DNA of 64,000 bases. Source: Myotis daubentonii. Taxonomy: Eukaryota > Chordata > Mammalia > Chiroptera > Vespertilionidae. Positions within the stretch are counted from its first letter, which is position 1; each line of letters opens with the position of its first letter. This document shows, one piece after another, positions 48,376 to 60,300 of this stretch. The stretch is taken from positions 62,282,093 to 62,346,092 of the forward strand of contig NC_081849.1 in NCBI RefSeq assembly GCF_963259705.1, given 5' to 3'. The translations under genes were made by a program, and so were the position numbers. The notes under the pieces are model-generated. The model had not been told where the DNA came from and ran no database searches. It saw only the letters and a program-made list of their open reading frames with translations.

Positions 48376-51300
48376 CAAGGTTTCATTACATAGGCCTGAT
48401 TGGTTAAATCATTGACCATTGGTAATTAAAAAAATATTTATCAAATTGATTGGGGTGACATTGGTCAGCATGAACATATAGTTTTCAGGTGTGGGTTTCT
48501 GTGTTTCAAGATCTGTATATCGCACCGTGTGCCTACACCACCCAAAGTCAAGTTTCTCCTGTCACCTCATATTAAGTCCATTGATAATTGAATTCAACCC
48601 TTAGCCCTTAAATCCATATGTGACATTCTTCAGGGTGCTCTGTCTCAGAAATCAATAAATCTTGGGTTCTGTCCACTATAACTAGTTCTTTAGCTAGGGA
48701 CATCCTGCTAAGGACATTTCAGAGATACAGTTTCTTCTTAGAAAATTGTTTTCTTGAGAGGTCTAGTTGACAAGGAGGTTAAACTAGTCATCTGCCTTTA
48801 TTCTTTTTTCTGGGGATGTTCTTCTGTCCCCTTCCATAAAGAGAATAAGTAGATTATAAGTCATCTGCTTTATGTACTGAAGATATAAAACATTTCCTTC
48901 AACCTCAGGAAGTTCCTTGGTGCCTCTTTCCGGCCTATCCTCCATTCTACCCAGGGCAACCAGTGTTGTGATTTGTATCATTGTAGTATAGTTTTCCTGG
49001 TCCTGTACTCTATATAAAGAGAATCCTCTGATACATGACTGTTGTGTCTTGCTTCATTCACTTAATGTCTGTGAGATTTATCTACGTTGTGTGTATCAGA
49101 AGTTAGTTCATTTTTATTGCTGAGTAGTGTTCCATTGTGAAAGTGTACCACAGTATATTTACCCATTCTTTTGTTGATTGGCATTTAGGTAGTTTCTACT
49201 TTTTGGCTATTATGAATAAAACAGTGGATATTCTTGTAGAAGTCCTTCAGTGGACATATGATTTTACATATCCTGGATTATAGAAATTTTTTCCTCAGCT
49301 ATATTCAGTCTATTGGTAAGCCTGTTAAAATATTAGCTCATTTCTGCTATAGTGTTTTTGATCTCTGGCATTTCTTAGAATTTTCTTCTCTCTGCTTACA
49401 TTGCTTATCTGTTCTGGCGTGCTGTCTGCCTTACCCATTAAGTCTTTACCGTGTTAATCATATGTTTTAAATTCCTGGTCTGATTCTTACGTTTGCTTTG
49501 TCTTTTCCAGCTGAGTTTTTTGTCTTTTAATGTCTTGTGATTTTTTCTTGATAGCTGGGCATGATGTACTAGGTAAAAGGAACTGTTATAACTAGGCTTT
49601 TAGTAATGTGGTGATAAGGTATGAAGGGAAGAGAAGTGTTTTATAGTCCTAAACGACTGAGAAGATTTCAGTCTTTTAATTAGCCTGTGCCTCTGGACTG
49701 CGAACTTCACACATGCTTCTCATTCCCATCCAAACCCTTTTAAGTAGGACAGATGGCTAAAGTGGGAGTTGGTTATTTCCCTTTCCCCAGGTTAGTTAGG
49801 CCCTGTTTAAATAAGTTTTCCCTGAGGGCAGATCTTGTTAAGAATTACAGAAAGGTCTAGCATATTTCAAAATGGTTTCTTTTCTCCTCCCCTTGCTGGA
49901 AGCTTGAGGGGATTTTTCTCTGTTATTTATGGTGAGAATTTGGTAGAGACTCAGGATGTAAAACTGATCAAAATAGGCTTCCTGAGGAGTGAATCCCCCT
50001 GGAGTATTTAATTCTCAGAGTAGTTCACACCAGAGTAGTTCACACCAGAGTAGTTCACACCAGAATAGTTCACCCCCCCCCCCCCACACACAATTTGACA
50101 GTTTCAGTTGAGTTGCCCCAGCACTGGAACTCAGAGGGAGTGACTCTCAGTAAGTCCATATGAGGCCCCTTTAAGAGGACTCCAGTAGCTCTCCGTCTCC
50201 CTCAGCTTCAGTTCCACTGCTTTTTACAGTCAGAAGTTATGGGGACTTTTCTTCCTGGCACAGAAACCCTGGGTTGGGGGGCCTGGTGTGGGACTAGTTC
50301 TTATCTACATGTAATTAATTGGCAGTTTGCATTAAATATAAGCTTTCATAGAGTCTCTGGAAAGCATTAAACACATTTTCAAAGATTAACAACTTTTTAT
50401 TTTCTCCCTCCCATTTTTTAGATTTATATAATTTAATTATTCTAATAATCACAGTGGATAGAAACAGAGTTAAGAACAAACATCACTCTTTTCTCTCTCT
50501 CTTAAACAAATATTTTAAATTGATTTTTAGAGAGGGAGAAAGGGAGAGGGAAAAATATCAATGTGAGAGTGAAACATCAATCAGCTGCCTCCTGCACACC
50601 CCCTACCTGGGATTGAGCCCAAAATCTGGGCATGTGTCCTGACTAGAATTGAACCAGCAACCTTTTGATGAATGGCATGATATCCAACCAACTGAGCCAT
50701 ATCGGCCAGGGCTGGCACTCTGTCTTTATTTAACTTAAAGAATGTGAGGACTGGAGAGCATGTTTAAATATTGAATAAATGTTCTATGTTTATATAATAC
50801 TTAGTTTGTATTAGTGTTAGAATAAAATTATCAGGTCTTTATCCATATTACAGCTCTATATATTATGGATAATCATGGTAGACATATTTTTGAGATACCA
50901 CTTAGAATCAGGGAGTTTAATCTAGCTTGGGTCTGGGAAATGATATTTTTGGTTCTTTAGTAATGCAGAATGACATAAGACTTTTGAGAAAAGAAATTGT
51001 CATTGATAATCATTTTGTTTCTAGGATGATCTTTCATTTATCTTTTTAAAATGTAAGTATTAAGGCATATAGTGTGTGAAATTTTGTTTCTATTTGGCTT
51101 CTGAAATACAGTCAAAACTTGGTTCTAGAATGTCTCTATCTCAAGCAATTTGGTTCTCGACCAAGTTGTTCATGGAAAAAAATGACGTGGTTTTCAAACA
51201 CAACTTTAGTTTTCCAGTGACAACCTTTTCGTGCTGGTTCCTCAGCATGATAAAAAGCATCTCTCAGACCACAAAGGAGAGAATTTTGTTGCTTGTGAAA

Positions 51301-54300
51301 TAAATGATTAGCACAATTTTAAAACATAAAGAGGCCATCAAAAGTGCTAATTTTGCTAAGGGTACGGAGTGTTCACAAGCAACAATCACAGGCAATTGAA
51401 GAGGTAGAAAAATTGTTGTTGATTTGGATAAATGCAAAGCAGTTGGCCAGTGATAGCATTTCAGAGGCAATGATATGTGAAAAAGTGAAGGTTCTGTATA
51501 CTGACCTCCTAAAAGACACCCCTGGAACAAGTGCTGAAAGTGATTCATTTAAAGCTGATAGGGGGTGGTCCACTAAATTTAAGAAAAGAAGTGTTTATTA
51601 GACATGTAAGATTAAAACGGAATCATTTATGGGTCTGGGATGGATTAATTTATATTATTTCTAATGGGAAAAATTGATTCGGTTTTGGAACAAATCACTT
51701 CTTGAACAGCCTTCCAGAAAGAATTAAGTTTGAGAACCGAAGTTCCACTGTATGAGTCTAGTCCAGCCGTGGGCAAACTACGGCCCGCGGGCCGGATCCG
51801 GCCCGTTCGGCTGTTCTATCCGGCCCGAGGAGCCGAAAGAGCGGAGGGTTCTCTTGCTCTCCTCTCCGCTCCTTCACCAGCAGTAGTGTTAACATGGCAA
51901 CGTCGGGAAACACGGCCGCAGCTCCTTCTTCTGAGTCTAGTTTAAGAACCCATTGTGGCCCTCGAGTCAAAAAGTTTGCCTACCCCTGGTCTAGTCTGTA
52001 TGAAGGCAGAAGACTGGAATAGATTATTATTTTTCAGATCCCAACTAGTAGAAAACGCATTGTTTATTACCCTGTGGCCTAACGTTTTTTAACCTTTAAA
52101 ATTTTAATTATTTCTAAAAATCATTTAAATAACAGTAAAAATAGTTTCCTATTTTGATCTCAATAGGATATGCTTGTTCTTTGTTTCAGCAAGAGAAAAC
52201 AACCATCATGGATTTAACTAAACATTTAAAAAGCACTCTGAAGACTCATGTAGGTACCAGAATGAAAAATCTAGCAGCTAAGGTTGAAAGATTGAAAGAA
52301 ATTAGGTAGGTAAGAGCATATTTTTGAGAAGGATAATTTAAAATAATTGTTAATTAGTTGGTGCTCTGTATGCCCACCATTTTTGCTTTGAAATTTAACT
52401 TTGTATTTTTATAACTTTAAAGAGAGAAACTAAAAATAGTTACTCCTGATTAAACAAATTTTGTAGTGTTACATTGTTAATAGAAGGAGTTATATTGTCC
52501 TAAAGTCATCTGTGAGAGTGAAATTAAAAGTTCAACACATGGAGAACTACTACCTCCAGTTTTTTTTGCTTGATGTTACTTTCAGGCCTATACTGAAGCT
52601 AAAGATTTCAGTAATCTAAATTAACTAGAGGCCTGGTACACGAAATTTGTACACAAGGCGGGGGAACCCTCAGCCCAGCCTGTACCCTCTCCAATCTGGG
52701 ATCCCTTGGGGGATGTCCGACTGCCGGTTTAGGCCCGATCCCCACAATCCTGGACTGCTAACTCCTAATCGCTCGCCTGCCAGCCTCCCTGGTTGCCCCT
52801 AACTGCCTCCCCCTCCCCGCTGCCTGGTCACCCCACGCAGCCTGCTTGTTCAGTTGTTTGGTCATCCCTCGCTAACCTCCCTGCCTGCCTGGTTGCCTCA
52901 TACAGCCTGCTTGTTCAGTCGTTTGGTTGTCCCTCACTAACCCCCGTGCTGGCCTGGTGGTAGGCAGCCATCTTGCGAGGATGTGAGGGTTATTTTGCAT
53001 ATTACCTCTTTATTATATAGGATTATACTCTGTCTAAGGAAAGAAAAAAGTGGTCATCATGGAGTCAAAAGAAAAGAAATGGATTAGCAAGTCTTGAACA
53101 GAGTTTATTTAGCATTTCTCAGACTTTGTGAATTGTGTAGGTATTTTATCTAATAGAGGATTGCTTTATTGCTGGTTAGGAATAATTTGTTACACTTTTC
53201 TGGAATGTGGAAAAAATAGTTCTCAAAATAACCTAGTTCCCTTTCATGCTATGCTACACATAGAACTTAAACCAGTAATTCATTTTCTCATGTACTTTGA
53301 AACACTAAGAAGTTGCCCTGAATGAATGCTGCATGTTGGTCGTATGTCCAGTGAAAACATTCTCCATTATAAATCCATAAATTGGCATCCTATATAATAA
53401 AAGCCTAATATGTTGTGTCCAGTTGTCTGGTCATCTGTTCAACCAAAGTGTAATATGCTAATGATATGCTAAGGCCGCTCAACCGCTCACTATGACATTC
53501 ACTGACCACCAGGGGCAGACAGTCAACCAGTCGACCAGTTGCTATGACGTGCACTGACCACCAGGGGGCAGATGCTCCAACTGGTAGGTTAGTTTGCTGC
53601 TGGGGTCTGGCCGATCAGGACTGAGTGAGACGGGCTGGACACACCCTGGAGTCCTCCCATGGTCCTTCCCTGGCTTGCCAACCTCTTGCGTCCCTCCCCG
53701 GCCCCAATTGTGCATCGGTGGGGTCCCTTGGCCTGTCCTGCACCCTCTCACAATCCAGGTGGAGGGACCCACCCCCTGAGTGCATGAATTTCGTGCACCG
53801 GGCCTCTAGTCTAGTTTATAGTTTGAGTATTTTGGTCCCTGTGGCTAATCAACCTTTGACATACCTTGAAAAATTAAGTGGCTACATTGCAAAGATGTGA
53901 AACAGACTTCAGACCAAAACAATCCAATATATTTCTATATTTGAAGACATAATGTGCTACTTGAATGGTGGCAGTCTAGCTGGAAGCTAGAAAAAAGAAT
54001 ATGAATGGACCTTGTTAGTTTTGATAGTTGACCTCCCTTTCTGATTGCCTTTTCTTTTTACATTTCTTTTTAAAAGTCTACAAATGTTGGTCTGCTTATT
54101 TAGGGTATAAGAGCTGTGTGCTTGTAGTCTTGGTAATTTAAGTCTAAAATTTGTGAGAATATATTTACAAATCTAATTGTCGACAAGAATTGAAGGTCCA
54201 TTTGATATAATTTAAATTCTGCAGACTTGAAGTTGTCCTTTTATATAAAGTTTTAAAAAAATACTTAATTTTTTTTCAGTCATACATATTTAATTAAAAG

Positions 54301-57300
54301 TTTCTACCAAAGTTATTTATGGTTTTATATAAAGTTTAAAAAAGTACCTCTTTATAGCCAATTTTATAAATGGTAACTTTAGACCATAGTATTTAAGCCC
54401 AACTTTTTCTCATACCAACTTAAAAATTTTTACTATCTTTTCCTTTTTCTTTTTTTTTTTTAAAACATATAGACGTGTTAACATCAATGTTCGTTTGGGA
54501 AATGACCTTTCAGATGCTATACAAATGTTGGATGAAGAGTGCTTTACTACCCCAGTTTCTTTGAATGAATTAGAGATAATTTGGGCAGAATACAATCTGG
54601 CTCAAGAGAAGATTAAAACTTGTCAAAATGTGGTGGGTGAAGAATTTCTATTATGATTTTTTTGTGTGTTTAATATAAGGAGATACCTTTTGAGAAAACA
54701 GGGCTGCAGATACTGTAATGATATTTTGCATGAAATTTTAGTTTTTACAGTGTCTTTATCATTATTTGATTCCTTTTATTGCTTATAAGAAAGGTAGGGA
54801 ATAGTGGTTGTAGATGAAGGGTTAACAAAATCTTTTCCACTTTTGCATGAGAATTTGATCTTTCGTTAGTTCCCTTGGTAATGTGCTAACATATTTTTGT
54901 CATGTTACTAGGCAACATTGTTTAGGAAAATAAAACCCCTGATCGGTAAATTGTATCTGGACAGGGAGGAACTATAGACTACAAGTACTTGGTGGAACTC
55001 TTGCAACTGGGCATACCTGCCCGAGGGACCCTGGACACTATGCCTGTAAGAGATAGTAGTTGTTGAGGGGCAGGAGACTAAGTCAGTGTGGCTACCACAC
55101 CTGCTACCAAGGATCTTGTCTTTTGGTCTGAGGTGTGTTTTATGCTTCAGCTTTGGACTCTGCCTTACTATTAAATGCTATCTAAACCACCCATTGTTGA
55201 GAGGTGGTTATTTGTGGCGAGGGGAGGGATATGAAGAATGGAATATTTCACATGAATTCTTTATTAGTATAGGTACAAGTATATTTATTTCCTCTTCCAA
55301 TTTTCTTTATTATATTGAGCTGCTGGGCAGAACTTGTTTTTTTTTTATATAAAGATATTTGGCACAACAGTCATTGTTTGCCTTAGTACTTAGGACTTCT
55401 ACGCTTGTGTTTGGAACTGTCCACTTTTAAGTGTTGGTGGTTTCTGCCTCTGAGGAATATTCTCTGAAAGTCTTATTCCCTATTCATACTTAGGTTGGTC
55501 AGTTGGCAACTAACTGACTCTGAATGAGCAGAGTGAACAGGATAACTAGGCCTCTGGAAATGTCAGAGAAAGGTTAGATTTGGGTTATTTTACATATTAG
55601 ACCCTAACTGGTCACTTCTGATTATGGAAGGAAGAAAGTGACAGAAGTAATAATTTTTGAATTTCAGTGAAGCACTGGCAATGCTATAGGTACTTTATAA
55701 ACTTTTCCTTACACTAAATTTTTTCCTCTTTTTTATTAAATTTACTGGGGTGACATTGGTTAATAAAATTATATAGGTTTCAGGTGTACAGTTGTATAAT
55801 ACAGTCCATCATCTGTATGTTCTATGTTCACCACCCCAAGTCAAGTCTGTGTCCATTGAGGGTAGGATGGGAATAGGGGGAGAAAGTGTGTGCCCTGCCC
55901 ACAACCACTGGAGCCACACCAGCTGGGCTAAAGATCAATTTTTTAATGTAAGTCAGTGTATAAAAAAACACTGGATGTATTTATTAATGATGGTTATTCT
56001 TTTTTCTCTTCCTTCAGAATGAAGGGGATATTTTGATTGCCAGAAGAAATGAAGTGCAACAGAAACTGTGCACGGCAGTAGAAGTTTTTATTTTGGAAGT
56101 AGATGAGTTACCTCTAAATAAACGTTTGAAAACATTGCAGGTTGGAATTTAAAAAGATACATAGCATTAAATACACATTTATCATTTGAGATATGAAATT
56201 GGCATTTACCTGGAGACTTCAGATAGTACTAAGGGTTGCAAAAGTTTTTCTTCTCTTCTTTGATTCTAATTTCTTCTTAATGGAATTAAAATTTCATATG
56301 AATGGCCCTAACCGGTTTGGCTCAGTGGATAGAGCGTCGGTCTGCAGACTGAAGGGTCCCAGGTTTGATTCTGGTCAAGGGCACTGCCGGGGTTGTAGGC
56401 TCGATCCTCAGTAGGGGGTGTGCAGGAGACAGCCAATCAGTGGTTCTCTCTCATCACCGATATTTCTCTCTCTCCCTCTCCCTTCCTCTCTAAAATCAAT
56501 AAAAACATTAAAAAAATTTCATATGAATGTATTTAATATGTTTATGTATATATGTGTATCTGTTCTGTATGTGAAGAAAGTTCTCTTTTCCCACAGGTGG
56601 TACAGTTCTCTCCCACTTGCACAGATTGTATTCACTTAGTGCTATTCTCTGTCTTCCCAAGGCTTTCTCAGAGTTTTACGATGGAAATTTCAGGCTCTAT
56701 TAAGTTTTTTCGTGACTCTGTGACATTTCTAGAGTTTGATTCCTCGAGAGAGCCAGCAGGCTCTCTTGTTTCTTCTAGTCCTTTTAAAAATGCTTTAAGT
56801 ACACATACATGTTTGGTGTCTTTCCTTAATTATTTGTATATTTTGATGTGTAGTTTATTTTTATTAAGTAGTAGGTCTTGAAAACTTCTGTGTTAGGATA
56901 AAACAGTAGTGATTCTAATTTAAAGCCAGAGAAAAGTGGGGGCTTTCTTCTTAATAGCAAGCCTAAGATTATAAAGCTTTCTATATGTAACCGTAATTCA
57001 CTTAGTAAACTTTCACTGTTAGAGTCCAAACAAGTCAACTTCTAAGTAGTTGTATGCTTTCATGTCTGTCTAATTGTTTTGTTCTATTTATAAAATTCTC
57101 AAGGGTAGAGAGTCCACATACTGCATTTCTGTCTTTCAGGTTCTAATACAGTGCTTTAATCCTAGTAGGAAGTTAATAAACAGAAATATGTCTCTGCAGG
57201 ATTTGTCAACCTCTTTAGAAGCAGTATATGGACAGGCCAACGAAGGAACAAACTCTGAAGAAATACTTAAGAAATTTTATGACTGGAAGTGTGATAAAAG

Positions 57301-60300
57301 GGAGGAGCTCACCAGTGTTAGAAGTGAAACAGAAGTTTCTCTACAATGTCTTGTAGCGTGGTTCCAGAGCACCTTAAAGGTAATAAGAGCTCCTGCCCAG
57401 TGGCACAAATGAGGGAATTTAAAAGAAAAATTTCCAAATGTAATTTACCTCTTTTCTGAGAATGAAGGGTGCGGGGAGGATGAGAATGAATATGAATGAG
57501 AATGTGTGTGCTGGGATGGAGGAGTGAGGAATGTATAATATTTGTAGTCTGTTTAGGACCTATATAAAAACAACTTCAAGCTATAGGTGTAAGATAATAT
57601 CACTGGAGTTTATTACAAGTAGTGTGTATTTTGCAGCTATAGTGTGGAGATAAGGGTATGTAAAAATACATGTGATTTAGAGGATAGTACAGCTTTTCTT
57701 TTTTTTTCTTTTTTAGCAAGATGAATTTTAACATTAGTTGGTTAACTGGTGATGCTTAAAATAATATGCTAATTCATGTTGTTTAAATCTTTTGAGTTTT
57801 AGATATCTTAAAGATCACTAAATTAAATAGAGACTCTTAGTCTTAGTTGATAAAGGGTGTCCCAAAATTCACGCAAGAAATAATTTTGATAGAAAACACA
57901 GGTTTATAATTAAAAATTGTAAATTTTTTATTGATTCATAAAGTATACAGTATAGGGTTATATATGGAATAGCATATCGGGTAAATGGATTATCATGTCA
58001 CGATAGCGAGCACTATTAACTGTTATTGCCTAAGCAGCCGCATTTTCGAAGAATGGTCCGATGATGCCTCCAGCCCAAAATCCGCACCAAACAGTGACAC
58101 GTTGTGGATGCATTTGTTTCTCAACAATCACTCGTGGATTTTCTGAACCCCAAAATGCGACAATTTTGTCGATTAACCAAGCCATCCACAACGTGTCACT
58201 GTTTGGTGCGGATTTTGGGCTGGAGGCATCATCGGACCATTCTTCTTCGAAAATGCGGCTGCTCAGGCAATAACAGTTAATAGTGCTCGCTATCGCGACA
58301 TGATAATCCATTTACCCGATATGCTATTCCATACATAACCCTATACTGTATACTTTATGAATCAATAAAAATTTACAGTTTTTAATTATAAACCTGTGTT
58401 TTCTATCAAAATTACTTCTTGCGTGAATTTTGAGACACCCTTTATTAGATACTAGAGGCCCGGTGCACAAAAATTTGTGCACTCGGGGGGGGAGGGGGGG
58501 TCCCTCAGCCTGGCCTGTGCCCTCTAGCAGTCTGGGACCCCTCGGGAGATAACGACCTGCTGGCTTAGGCCTGCTCCCGGGTGGCAGAGGGCAGGCCCAA
58601 TCCCTAGGTGCAGCCCCTGGTCGGGCTCAGAGCAGGGCCAATTGGGGAGTTGGGGCGCCGCCCCCTGTAACACTCAAGGCAGGGTCGATGGGGAGGTTGT
58701 GGAGCAACCCCCTGTCACACACAGAGCAGGGCCCATCAGGGGGGTTGGGGCTCTGTACCCTGTCACGCACAGAGCAGGGCCCATCAGGGGGTTGGGGTGC
58801 TGCCCTCTATCACCCACAGAGCAGGGCGGATCAGGGGGTTGGGGCGCCACCACTCTCACACTCAGGGCAGGGCTGATGGGGAGGTTATGGCTCTACCCCG
58901 TCACACACAGAGCAGGGCCCGTGGGGGGGAGGGGGAGCTCCCCCCTATCAGGCACAGAGCAGGGTGGATAGGGAGGTTGTGGCCCCACCCCCTGTCACAC
59001 ACAGAGCCACAGGGCGATCAGGGGGTTTGGGCACTGCCCCCTGTCACGCTGATCCCGGTGCCGGGAGGCATATTACCCTTTTACTATATAGGATTGAGGC
59101 CTGGTGCATGGGTGGGGCCGGCTGGTTTGCCCTGAAGGGTGTCCTGGATCAGGGTGGGGGTCCCCACTGGGGTGCCTGGCCAGCCTGGGTGAGGGGCTGA
59201 GGGCTGTTTTCAGGCTGGGGGTGACTGAACTCCCAAACGCTCCTTTTTTCCTTTTTTTTTTTTTTATTCTGGGCCAGCTTTAGCTTGAGGCTTGGCTCCA
59301 GCTCTTAGGCCTCCGGCTGAAAGTAGGTTTCCGGCCTTTGCTTACAATGTTGCCAATCTGCTGGCTGAAGTTGGGCGTATTTGTTACAATGTTTCTTAAA
59401 CTGCCAGCTCAGAGGCAGCCGCAGGCGGGGAACGTTGGTTTCCTCCGTCACTGAGGCAACCAAGCCTCATGTTAGTTTCAAGCTGCCTGGCTGCCGGCTG
59501 CCATCTTGGCTGACAGTTAATTTGCATATCTCGCTGATTAGCCAATGAAAAGGGTATCGGTCGTACGCCAATTACCATGTTTCTCTTTTATTAGATAGGA
59601 TTAGAGAAGATGTTTGGTGTATCATTCTTTTTAGTTCTTGTTTACTATTATAAAAACAGCATGTAATTTTCCAAAAGGTGTGGGGACATGTGGTTCTATA
59701 TTATATACTCAGAACGCTAATTAAATTTTAGCCTAATTTTGTTATTGATTCTCTGTTCTTCTGTTTGCTTTACAACTTCCTTAGCAAGGGCAATCTGTGT
59801 GAATGACTTACAAATATGAATTTCTTTGTTTTGGAAAAAACACAAGTTAATCTCCAGCTACTTCCATAGCTGTATTTTTGTACTTTCTTTCTTTTTTTTC
59901 ATTTGGCTCTTGCCAGGTGATTTTTTTTAAAATTTCTTTATTGTTGAAAGTCTTACATATATCTCCTTCTTCCGCCCCCCCCCCCCCCCCCCCGCATTGC
60001 TCAGTGACTAGGCCAGCGGTTCTCAACCTGTGGGTCGCGACCCCTTTAGCGGTCGAACGACCCTTTCACAGGGGTCGTCTAAGACCATCCTGCATATCAG
60101 ATATTTACATTACGATTCATAACAGTAGCAACATTACAGTTATGAAGTAGCAATGAAAATAATTTTATGGTTGGGTCACAACATGAGGAACTGTATTTAA
60201 AGGGCCAGAAGGTTGAGAACCACTGGACTAGTCTAGTGCTCTGCTCCAGTTAAAAGGATACAATACTTATTGAAATAATTAAATGAGATATTTCATGCTT

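Noticed and set aside
56305..56380. tRNA-like A and B box sequence
   Set aside because: It is the head of a Ves-type SINE with target duplications, not a functional tRNA gene.
58642..59135. Overlapping Gly/Pro-rich open frames (up to 112 codons)
   Set aside because: Translations of a Helitron-internal tandem array; open in several frames at once.
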